From Methylococcales bacterium (lineage in GTDB: Bacteria > Pseudomonadota > Gammaproteobacteria > Methylococcales > Methylomonadaceae): DNA of 11,879 nt. The notes under the pieces are model-generated. The model was not told the DNA's origin and did not search any database. It was given only the letters and a program-made list of their open reading frames with translations. The translations under genes and the position numbers were made by a program. Of this stretch, positions 1-7,100 are shown piece after piece. The DNA lies in contig SHZG01000057.1 of the NCBI GenBank assembly GCA_009692395.1, positions 1 to 11,879 of the forward strand, in the 5' to 3' direction. Position 1 is the first letter of the stretch. The number at the start of each line of letters is the position of its first letter.

Positions 1-148
1 CTTTCGGACATGGATCAAACGACTCAATCGCAAGACCATTTGCTTCTCAAAACTAGAGTTGATGCACGACACCGTCATCGGTTTGCTTATCAACAAGGTC
101 GAATTCGGGCGCGATATTTATTCATCATTACAGATTTAACCCACTACC
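1..148 (+). mobile_element. IS1-family element, 3' end only (left copy)
   Basis: The 3' terminal part of an IS1-type insertion sequence enters from the left edge. Its bases match the reverse complement of 11150-11298 with only four mismatches, so it is a second copy of the element at the right end of the window. The element ends near 148, where the minus strand begins GGTAGTGGGTTAAATCTG; the right copy has GGTAGCGGGTTAAATCTG at its corresponding end. Directly beyond the boundary, coding sequence of a CDF transporter begins in mid-gene. The other end of this copy, and any target duplication, lie outside the window. Confidence 0.85.
2..139 (+). CDS. IS1-family transposase, C-terminal fragment
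   Basis: This is the last 45 codons of an InsB-type DDE transposase, open at the window edge. The translation starts FRTWIKRLNRKTICFSKLEL and continues through the LMHDTVIGLL segment to FGRDIYS. This matches the end of the right-hand copy except for two substitutions (Phe for Cys, Ile for Leu) and a changed stop. Where the right copy has TAA this copy has TCA, so the protein runs four residues further (SLQI) before TAA. The catalytic residues lie upstream, outside the window, so whether this copy is functional cannot be judged. Confidence 0.8.
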   Translation, partial: FRTWIKRLNRKTICFSKLELMHDTVIGLLINKVEFGRDIYSSLQI

Positions 149-287
149 CAGCAATTAATGCCGATGATTGCCATAGCAATCCAAAGCCAATTTTAAGCAA
201 TGTCTGGGTGACATTAATCGCTGCACCGACATAACTGGCGCGGGCTTTTAATTTTCGCTCCTGTTCGATTTCGCTGAGTTCAGTCAT
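144..287 (-). pseudogene. CDF metal transporter, N-terminal remnant cut by IS
   Basis: An ATG at 287 opens a reading frame of 47 codons: MTELSEIEQERKLKARASYV, then GAAINVTQTLLKIGFGLLWQ, then SSALIAG and a TAG stop. The pattern of a charged lead followed by a first membrane helix ending in QSSALIA is the start of cation diffusion facilitator (CDF/FieF-type) transporters. These exchange protons for Zn, Fe or Mn at the inner membrane. In the family LIA is followed by DG and a His/Ser-rich segment carrying the first metal site. Here the frame runs into the IS1-type end after the G of the expected Asp codon, and the stop belongs to the IS. About 250 residues are missing, so the gene is dead unless the rest is rejoined beyond the window. 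Its ATG overlaps the tusA stop by one base (TAATG), so it was the second gene of a coupled pair. Confidence 0.8.
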
Positions 288-517
288 TACGCGCCTACTT
301 CCAGCAGAATAATGTATTCATAATCGTCAGTCGCCGTTGTTTCCAGCACTTTATGCCTATTAATACGACACCACGCGGGAATATCTTGCATCACACCTGA
401 GTCAGTGCAAATCACTTCTAACTGGTCGCCAACTTGTAATTGTTTAACTTTATCTTGGGTACGAATAACGGGGAGCGGACATAATAGCCGCCGTGCATTG
501 AGGGTTTCTTTAATCAT
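287..517 (-). CDS. tusA: TusA/SirA-family sulfur carrier protein
   Basis: This 76-residue protein has the TusA/SirA fold signature. Near the N-terminus is the CPLPVIR motif, whose Cys13 is the persulfide-carrying residue in the family. The C-terminal half contains DIPAWCRINRHKVLE, typical of the TusA/YedF group. Family members pass sulfane sulfur between desulfurases and acceptors in the cytoplasm, for tRNA thiolation, cofactor synthesis or, in sulfur oxidisers, dissimilatory sulfur trafficking. Which role applies here cannot be told from the sequence. The stop codon overlaps the start of the truncated CDF gene by one base, implying translational coupling and co-transcription. No good Shine-Dalgarno sequence precedes the ATG. 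A 41-base palindromic element begins six bases upstream of the start, so this gene's leader carries a hairpin. Second Cys: in the PAWCR motif. Confidence 0.85.
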   Translation of the reverse strand: MIKETLNARRLLCPLPVIRTQDKVKQLQVGDQLEVICTDSGVMQDIPAWCRINRHKVLETTATDDYEYIILLEVGA

Positions 518-522
518 AGTGA

Positions 523-563
523 GTGGGTGCGCTAAAAAGTAAGCCGCATTCTAACGCACCCAC
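523..563. repeat. Intergenic palindrome, 9-bp arms
   Basis: GTGGGTGCG (523-531) is the exact inverse of CGCACCCAC (555-563), with a 23-base spacer that itself carries partly complementary GCGGCTTAC-like sequence. Short GTGCGTTA...TAACGCACC palindromes of this style are scattered between genes in many bacteria, from memory. This could be one of those dispersed elements rather than a gene-specific regulator. It lies just upstream of the tusA start codon, so on the minus-strand transcript it would fold in the 5' leader. No T-run follows on either strand, so it is not a typical terminator. Confidence 0.55.
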
Positions 564-615
564 GAGGAAAATGTGCCATAAAAACCGCGTCACTCAACAC
601 ATCGTTTAGAGTGTA

Positions 616-984
616 TTATTTTTGCAGGAGTTGTAATTGGTATTCAGCCTGCATACGGTATTTTTCTTGTGCATATTCCGCTTGAAGGCGTGCAGTTTCT
701 GCTTGTTGATTAACTTTTGCTTGAGTATATTCACCCTGTTTACGGTATTGGTACTGTTGTGGCGATTCTCTACTTTCGTGCTGATTTTCATGCCGCTCAT
801 ATCTATCATAATCACGCGAATTCCGATTGGATTGCGGTCTGTAGTTATCAAAACTGCCACCATAGCCTGAGTAACCAGATGGATTGGCGTTTGACCGATA
901 GCCATCATCCCAACACCATGCAGCAGTAGGTAATAATAACGCGCTGAATAACAATAAACCTGTAATCCGAGAATGCGTGTTCAT
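616..984 (-). CDS. Small exported Gln/Tyr/Arg-rich protein, unknown function
   Basis: I do not recognise this 122-residue protein. It begins with a clear Sec signal peptide (hydrophobic LLLFSALLLPTAA; cleavage probably after Ala22 or Cys24). The mature part is strongly biased. Residues ~25-75 are rich in Gly, Tyr, Ser, Asn, Arg and Asp with no hydrophobic core and are probably disordered. From about residue 76 to the end it is rich in Gln, Ala, Glu, Lys and Tyr, with a recurring QAEY unit (LQAEYAQEKYRMQAEYQLQ) that should form an amphipathic helix or coiled coil. A Shine-Dalgarno sequence (AAGGAC) sits six bases before the ATG, which supports this start. It is likely periplasmic or secreted. 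It lies upstream of tusA on the same strand but 98 bases away and behind a palindrome, so a shared operon is not certain. Bias of this kind makes homology calls unreliable. Confidence 0.65.
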   Translation of the reverse strand: MNTHSRITGLLLFSALLLPTAAWCWDDGYRSNANPSGYSGYGGSFDNYRPQSNRNSRDYDRYERHENQHESRESPQQYQYRKQGEYTQAKVNQQAETARLQAEYAQEKYRMQAEYQLQLLQK

Positions 985-1135
985 AAATAATGTCCTTGAA
1001 AAAATTTAACAGCAGGTTGAGTTGAGTGCCAATTTTACTGGTGAGGCATCCTATAACATTAAGACTGAATAGAGGCTGAATAAGAAAGAAGCCGCTGATG
1101 GTCTTAAAAAACGACTTAATAATTAATACACTAAG

Positions 1136-1164
1136 TTGTTAATTTTTGTTCAGTAGCATAGTAT
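1136..1164 (+). promoter_or_regulatory. Putative sigma70 promoter of the metal-efflux operon
   Basis: TTGTTA (1136-1141) and TAGTAT (1159-1164) are separated by exactly 17 bases and sit in an AT-rich stretch. They lie just before the ATG of the first operon gene at 1172. The -10 box ends seven bases before that ATG, so transcription would start at or within a base or two of the start codon. No Shine-Dalgarno sequence precedes the ATG, which is consistent with a leaderless message. The rest of the 985-1171 spacer is AT-rich, must also hold the promoter of the divergent gene at 616-984, and shows no operator palindrome that I can identify. Confidence 0.4.
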
Positions 1165-1171
1165 TATCAGC

Positions 1172-1623
1172 ATGATTTTCTCACTCCGCCCGTTTGTTGT
1201 GATTGTTCTGGTACTGTTGCAATGTATTGCACCTTTAGTACACGCGCATACTAGCGAGCATTTTTCGGCACACGGTGTGCATATTCCAGGTCTTGAAGGC
1301 TATGGGCATTTAGACTCAGTTGCACTTGATACAATACCTTCTGCTACTGCTGTGCCGTGCAGTGTGTCATCAGTTTGTGGTGATAGTGAAGGTCAAGTTG
1401 TTGGTATTGATACAGGTTTAGTCGAGATATTGCAATACCGATGCAGCAATTGCACAAAATCATTGCTGATTTGGATGATGACGCTTGTTTAGCACCACCC
1501 CATGCGGTATTTAAACCCTGTCTTTTTAGCGTTACTATTACGCCACACAGTCCGACCATATCATTAGCTAGTCAGTTAGCAAATGTTGCTCATTCTGCAC
1601 GCGCCCCACCTGTATACAGTTAG
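1172..1623 (+). pseudogene. Small exported protein preceding czcCBA, apparently frameshifted
   Basis: The frame opening at 1172 encodes a signal peptide (VVIVLVLLQCIAPLVHA) followed by HTSEHFSAHGVHIPGLEGYG and reaches VVGIDTG. It then drifts into an unlikely tail and stops at 1492. From about 1417 the frame one base back continues FSRDIAIPMQQLHKIIADLD, passes a Cys and PHAVFKPCLFSV, and ends HSARAPPVYS before TAG at 1621. From memory, small exported proteins encoded just ahead of heavy-metal RND operons in gammaproteobacteria carry APLVHAH near the start and end in RAPP. The two halves therefore belong together as a ~150-residue protein broken by one missing base, most simply a T in the GGTTTA at 1415-1420. 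The function of the family is unknown to me. The His residues suggest metal contact in the periplasm, which is inference. A sequencing error or programmed -1 frameshift is also possible. Bases 1172-1492 and 1441-1623 may be annotated as separate ORFs. Confidence 0.55.
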
Positions 1624-1647
1624 TTCCCTTCACTATTAAAATTAGCG

Positions 1648-1676
1648 TTGCGATTGTCGCGCTATTTATTTTTACT
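1648..1676 (+). promoter_or_regulatory. Possible second promoter upstream of czcC
   Basis: TTGCGA (1648-1653) and TTTACT (1671-1676) are spaced by 17 bases in the 74-base gap between the small exported gene and czcC. Each matches the sigma70 consensus at four of six positions. A start near 1683 would leave a ~15-base leader. This could give czcCBA expression independent of the upstream promoter, but the match is weak and such boxes occur by chance in AT-rich gaps. Confidence 0.25.
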
Positions 1677-1697
1677 CATACACAATGAGCCTTATTT

Positions 1698-2957
1698 ATG
1701 TTTGCTTTAAATCTTGTTATCAGGTATTTGTTCGCCTTTTTGCTGACTACCTCGTTAAGTTTTGCCGAATCGACTCCGATAGTCGCTCACGAAGACCCAA
1801 TTGAAATTGATGAATCGTTGACCTTATCTCAAGTCATTGATTTAACACTAGAAAAATTCCCCGAGTTGGCGTGGCTTAAGTCGTTAGAAGACGAAGCTGC
1901 CGCAATTGCGCTACGCAGTAAAAGTTGGACAGCAGGCGCATCACAAGCCAATTATAGCTTTCAAGAAGCAGCGACGGGTGCTAATGGCGGTAAGCTGCAC
2001 TATATTACTGCGGGCGTACAAGTTCCGTTATGGAATGTCGGTCAGCGTGATGCTGAACAAGCGGTTGGCGAACAAGCGGAGTCCAGCGCGAAAACTCAAA
2101 CCATTGCTACTAAATTGCGGGTCGCAGGCTTAGTGAGAAATGCCTTATGGGATATAGATTTACAAAAAATTCGCTATGAGCAAGCGCAAGCAGAAATTAA
2201 GGTATATGAAGAGTTACATGAAAAAATTGGACGACGGGTTGAATTAGGCGATTCGCCGCGTTCGGATGTGTTGTTAGCGGAAACAGAGTTGTTACAAAGA
2301 CGCTCTACCTTGATTCAAGCGGAGGCAGAATTAATGCACGCGCGTAAACGTTATGCCAGCATCACGCAAATCACTAAAGTCCCCAAGGATTATCATGAAA
2401 AGCTGGTCGATTTAAAAGAAAGCGAGCAGAATCATCCCGCGTTAGTCGCCATTAATAGCCAGCAAACGCGTAAACAAGCGGAACTGGATGCGCTGAGAGC
2501 CGTCGGTTCTGGGCAAACCAATGTTTTGGCAGGTGTTACTGGCGATATGGGCGACACTGCCAGTAATCATACTGCCAGTTTTCACATCGGTGTCATTGTG
2601 CCTTTTGGTGGTAGTGATCATCTTGCGCCACAGCTTGCGGCTATCAATGTTGAATTAAATAAAATAATGTCTGAGCGTGAACAATTGTTTCGTGATTTAC
2701 AACACGCCCATCATGAAGCAGAACATAATTTAGAGGTTAATCACGCTGAATTGGTGAATGCGAATGCGTTAAAAACGGCGACAGAAAAGCTGTTAAACAT
2801 GAGTAAAACTGCCTATTCAGTGGGTGAAATTGATTTAATAGATTTGATAAAAATTGGCGATAAAGCACAGCAAGCGATTTTAAATGTCAAAGAAAAAGAG
2901 GTAATGTTAGAACGTGATATTGCTCTGTATAACCAAGCAGTAGGGGTGATGCCATGA
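1698..2957 (+). CDS. czcC: Outer-membrane efflux protein, CzcC/TolC family
   Basis: This 419-residue protein is the outer-membrane channel of a tripartite heavy-metal efflux pump. A signal peptide (hydrophobic core YLFAFLLTTSLSFA, cleavage after Ala23) leads into two OEP-type repeats. The first starts at LTLSQVIDLTLEKFPEL, where 'L-AL/V-x-NPEL'-like wording is typical of the family, and is followed by long heptad-bearing helices (e.g. AQAEIKVYEELHEKIGRRVE). The second ends with TAYSVGEIDLIDLIKIGDKA, the usual G-E-I-x-L-x-D-L motif near the C-terminus. Length is normal for CzcC. No Cys at a lipobox is present, so it is not lipidated, unlike CusC/OprM. The final TGA overlaps the ATG of the next gene (ATGA), implying coupled translation. 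Only a weak ribosome site precedes the start; a nearby ATG at 1685 is in another frame. The substrate cannot be read from this subunit. Confidence 0.9.
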   Translation: MFALNLVIRYLFAFLLTTSLSFAESTPIVAHEDPIEIDESLTLSQVIDLTLEKFPELAWLKSLEDEAAAIALRSKSWTAGASQANYSFQEAATGANGGKLHYITAGVQVPLWNVGQRDAEQAVGEQAESSAKTQTIATKLRVAGLVRNALWDIDLQKIRYEQAQAEIKVYEELHEKIGRRVELGDSPRSDVLLAETELLQRRSTLIQAEAELMHARKRYASITQITKVPKDYHEKLVDLKESEQNHPALVAINSQQTRKQAELDALRAVGSGQTNVLAGVTGDMGDTASNHTASFHIGVIVPFGGSDHLAPQLAAINVELNKIMSEREQLFRDLQHAHHEAEHNLEVNHAELVNANALKTATEKLLNMSKTAYSVGEIDLIDLIKIGDKAQQAILNVKEKEVMLERDIALYNQAVGVMP

Positions 2958-4102
2958 GTATGAAATTTAGACATGACTGCCAGTCCTTCATAGGACTGGC
3001 AGTCATTACACGAACATCGCTATTGCTAATTGCATTGGGTTTTTCGTTCTACACCACCGCACACGCCGAAAACAGCGTAAAAATCTCCGAACAAAATTTC
3101 AGTAATCTAGGTGTTACCCTAGGAAAACCACAAGCAGCAACACAAATCCCCTTATTAACCGCACCCGCTAAAGTAGTTGTTCCCCCCGAACATGAATATA
3201 TCGTCAGTGCTTCACAAGCAGGACTTATCACTAAACTGAACGCCGCTATCGGTGATACGGTGAAAACAGGCGAGGTGTTAGTTGAACTCAATAGCCCAGA
3301 CTTATTATCCATGCAACGATTGTATCTTAAAGCCCTAAGTGAATTGCAACAGGGTTTGTTTTTATATCAGCGTGATAAAAAACTGGTGCAAGAAGGTGTA
3401 ATTGCTGAACGGCGTTGGCAAGAAACGCAAGCGCAATATCAAGCGTTTCTGTCTGAAGCCAGTGAACATAAACAATTATTACAAAGCGCGGGCATGACTA
3501 ATGCTGAAATTGCACAGTTAAACAAAACGCATCAATTATCTAGCCAACTGAGTTTGCGCGCACCGATTACAGGCGTGATTATGGAGCGCGTGGCGGTAGC
3601 AGGTGAACGTATTGATGGCTTAGCTCCGATTTATCGCCTCGCTAATTTAGACGAACTATGGCTGGAAATTAATATTCCACAAGAACGTATCGCCAGTTTG
3701 AAAGTCGGCGATTCCGTGCAGATTGAAAACACGGATATAACTGCCAAAATCAGTTTATTAGGGCAAAGTGTTAATTCGGAAAATCAAACGGTGTTAGCCA
3801 GAGCGATTATTAAAGGCAAGCCATCAACCATAAGAGCAGGGCAACACCTGAATATTCAAATTATTCAAGCCAGCGACACGCCGCTATTTAAAGTTCTCAA
3901 TACCGCCATCGCGCAAAATGAAGGTAAGTCGTTTGTGTTTGTACATAACAAAGACGGTTTTGCCGTTACGTCTATTACCGTGATTGGCAAGCAAGGCGAA
4001 GAGTCAATTATCAGCGGCGAATTATCAGCGAATGATGAAATTGCTATTCAAGGCGCGGTGGCGTTAAAAGCCAACTGGTTGGGTTTAGGGAGTGCTGAAT
4101 AA
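2954..4102 (+). CDS. czcB: RND efflux periplasmic adaptor subunit, CzcB/HlyD family
   Basis: This 382-residue membrane fusion protein bridges the inner-membrane RND pump and the outer-membrane channel. Residues 20-38 (RTSLLLIALGFSFYTTAHA) form a signal peptide or anchor. From ~75 comes the first half of the lipoyl/barrel-sandwich domain (ASQAGLITKLNAAIGDTVKT, then VLVELNSPDL), followed by an alpha-helical hairpin (~110-195). The second lipoyl half is LRAPITGVIMERVAVAGERI, then a beta-barrel (ELWLEINIPQERI) and a membrane-proximal domain to the end. There is no His-rich N-terminal or Met-rich C-terminal metal-binding extension. The stop overlaps the czcA start by one base (TAATG). Unusually, residues 7-18 are encoded by a perfect palindrome (2973-3006). 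Without those 12 codons the N-terminus MSMKFR-TRTSLLLIALG would be an ordinary signal peptide, so the palindrome may be an in-frame insertion. Confidence 0.9.
   Translation: MSMKFRHDCQSFIGLAVITRTSLLLIALGFSFYTTAHAENSVKISEQNFSNLGVTLGKPQAATQIPLLTAPAKVVVPPEHEYIVSASQAGLITKLNAAIGDTVKTGEVLVELNSPDLLSMQRLYLKALSELQQGLFLYQRDKKLVQEGVIAERRWQETQAQYQAFLSEASEHKQLLQSAGMTNAEIAQLNKTHQLSSQLSLRAPITGVIMERVAVAGERIDGLAPIYRLANLDELWLEINIPQERIASLKVGDSVQIENTDITAKISLLGQSVNSENQTVLARAIIKGKPSTIRAGQHLNIQIIQASDTPLFKVLNTAIAQNEGKSFVFVHNKDGFAVTSITVIGKQGEESIISGELSANDEIAIQGAVALKANWLGLGSAE
2973..3006. repeat. Perfect 14-bp-arm palindrome inside czcB signal region
   Basis: ATGACTGCCAGTCC (2973-2986) and GGACTGGCAGTCAT (2993-3006) are exact inverse complements around the six-base loop TTCATA. 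The hairpin lies about 20 bases after the czcB start codon and encodes HDCQSFIGLAVI in frame. It has no following T-run, so it is not an intrinsic terminator. It could be a small mobile palindrome tolerated in a coding region, comparable in principle to Rickettsia palindromic elements. It could also be an RNA hairpin that slows translation or shields mRNA at the czcC-czcB junction. Confidence 0.85.
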
Positions 4103-7100
4103 TGGCGGCTCTGATTCGTTTCGCACTCAGTCAGCGGCTGTTAATGATGATAGCCGTGTTGTTGTTGGCAGGTGGCGGCTATTATTCGTTTAAAAATATT
4201 CCCATTGATGCCTTTCCTGAAGTATCACCCACGCAAGTAAAAATCATCGTTAAAGCCGCTGGTATGACTCCTGAAGAAGTGGAAGCGCGTATCACCGCGC
4301 CCATTGAAGTGGAGTTATTGGGCATACCGCATCAAACCATGTTGCGCTCGGTGGCTAAATACGCCTTAACTGATATTACCGTCGATTTTCAAGAAGGCAC
4401 GGATATATTCTGGGCGCGGCAACAAATCGCTGAACGTTTGAATACCTTATGGGGCAACTTACCCGCAGGTGTTGAAGGGGGTATTGCGCCGATGACCACA
4501 CCACTGGGCGAGATGTTCATGTTCTCCGTTGAGGGCGGCGGTTTGGATTTAATGGAACGGCGTAGCTTATTGGATTGGGTGATACGCCCCGCCCTGTGCA
4601 CGGTTGCAGGCGTTGCTGATGTCAATTCCTTGGGCGGTTTGGTGCGTAGTTTTGAAATTATTCCTGATAATACGCGCTTATCAGCGCGGGGTATCAGTCT
4701 CGATAAACTGCAACAAGCCATTCAAAGCAATAACCGTAATGACGGGGCAGGGCGGTTGACTGACGGCGAAGAAGCCTTAATCGTACGCGCGGAAGGACGC
4801 ATTAAAAACCTAGACGATGTGAAAAACATTGTAGTGGATAATAAAAACGGTATTTCTATCACCGTTGCCGATATTAGTGAGGTCAAAATCGGCGCGATAA
4901 CCCGTTATGGCGCGGTCAGTAAAAACGGGCAGGGTGAAGCGGTGACAGGTTTGGTGTTGAGTTTACGCGGTGCCAATGCCCGACAAACGATTACAGGGAT
5001 TGAAGCCAAGATCGCCGAAATCAGTAAAGGTTTCCCCAAAGGTGTGGAAGCGAAAGTCTTTTACAATCGCGGTGATTTAGTCGATAAAGCCGTAGACACC
5101 GTGTTACACGCGCTATTAGAAGCGATAGTTTTAGTGGTCGTGTTATTAATTTTATTTTTGGGTAATTTACGCGCCGCGTTAGTGGTGGCGTTAGCGTTAC
5201 CGCTGGCGGCGTTGTTCACTTTTATTCTGATGAAGCAAATGGATATGTCTGCCAATCTAATGAGTTTGGGCGGCTTAGCGATTGCCATTGGTATGCTGGT
5301 TGATGCTGCCGTGGTGGTCGTTGAAAATCTTATCAACCATTTAGCTGAGACTAAAACCGCAAAACGCTTACCACGCTTACACATTATTTATCGCGCGACT
5401 GCTGAAGTAGCAGGATCAGTGACCGCAGGGATTTTAATCATCATCATCGTGTTTTTGCCGTTGCTTACATTACAAGGCTTGGAAGGTAAATTATTCACGC
5501 CTGTCGCATTAACAATCGTCTTCGCGCTCAGTGGTTCATTAATATTATCGCTGACCGTCATTCCCGTGATTGCCTCCTACTTATTAAAAGAAGTGTCACA
5601 TGAAGAACCGTGGCTACCGCGCCAACTGCAAAAACTCTATCAACCGAGTTTGTTATGGTGTCTCAAGAATAGCAAAGTCGTGTTCACGGGCGCGGCGGTA
5701 TTGTTGATTGTGACAGGGTTTGTGTTCACCCAAATCGGTAGCACCTTTATGCCGACGATGGACGAAGGCGATATTATTTTGCAGTTAGAAAAATTGCCGT
5801 CCATCACGCTGGAAAAATCGGTGGACTTAGACGGGCAGGTACAAAAAAATCTACTGAAAAATGTCCCTGAAATTGCCACCATTGTATCGCGCGTGGGTTC
5901 AGATGAATTGGGTTTAGACCCAATGGGTTTAAACGAAACCGATACCTTTTTAGTATTAAAACCTAAAGATCAGTGGCGGATGCACAGCAAAGAAGAACTC
6001 ATCGAAGAAATTCGCAAAGTCATGGCACAAACCCCTGGGATTGCCTTTGGTTTTACCCAGCCCATTGAAATGCGGGTGTCAGAAATGTTGACGGGGACAC
6101 GTGGTGACGTAGCGATTAAATTATTCGGTGCTGACCTTGCGATACTCAATGAAAAAGCTAATGAAATCGCTGACATTCTAAAACACATCACAGGTTCAAC
6201 GGATGTATTTGCCAAACAAAATGGCGGAATGCAGTTTTTGCAACTCACTATCGACACACTGGCTGCGGGGCGTTTGGGTTTAGATGTTGACAGTATTGAA
6301 ACCCTGTTACGCGCCCAGATTGAAGGTTTAAATTTAGGCGTGGTGCAAGAAGGCATCAAACGCACACCGATTATGTTACGTGGGGCTAGCAACACCGCAA
6401 ACTTTGATAATCTACAAATAACGCTACCGAATGGTGGTCATGTGCCTGTTACGGCAATTGCCAAAATTGAAAAAGTCGAAGGTGTGGTGTCGATTGATAG
6501 AGAAAAAGGACAGCGTTTTGTGGTAGTGCGTAGTAATGTTGAAGGGCGCGATTTAGTCAGTTTTGTGGAAGAAGCCCGCAAAGCGGTCGAAGAAAAAGTC
6601 AAACTACCCACAGGTTACACCGTGGAATTCGGCGGACAATTTGAAAACCAACAACGCGCGGCGGCAACCTTAACGCTGGTTGTGCCGATAGCCTTAGGGT
6701 TAATTTTCTTATTACTGTTTTCGACTTTTGGCTCAGTGCGGCAAGCGGTGTTGGTGTTATCCAATATCCCGTTGGCAATGGTTGGCGGGGTATTTGCGTT
6801 ATGGCTATCGGGGGAATATTTATCCGTGCCTGCGTCATTGGGTTTTATCGCACTGTTCGGGATTGCGGTGTTAAATGGCGTGGTGATGGTGAATTATTTT
6901 AATCAACTCAAAGCAATGGGTATGGATATTGTGAAAGTGGTTACGCTGGGTTCTTCACGGCGATTACGTCCCGTGTTAATGACTGCCAGTATCGCCGCGT
7001 TTGGTTTGATTCCCTTATTATTTGCCACGGGCCCAGGTTCGGAAATTCAACGCCCATTAGCCATAGTGGTTATCGGCGGCTTGGTATCATCGACATTTCT

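Noticed and set aside
10..234. Open frame starting at 10 on the plus strand
   Set aside because: It runs out of frame across the transposase end and then antisense to the truncated CDF gene. The same frame at 11079-11288 is likewise a shadow of the IS.
577..615. Terminator after the exported protein gene on the minus strand
   Set aside because: Only a five-base stem (CACTC/GAGTG) with a long loop could be found, and the T-run is offset from it.
606..908. Alternative frame overlapping the exported protein at 616-984
   Set aside because: It has no signal peptide, no ribosome site and basic, Asn/Lys-rich random sequence. The 616-984 frame has both a signal peptide and AAGGAC.
4389..6838. Several long antisense frames within czcA
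   Set aside because: They are compositionally typical shadows of a strong coding gene and have no start signals or recognisable domains.
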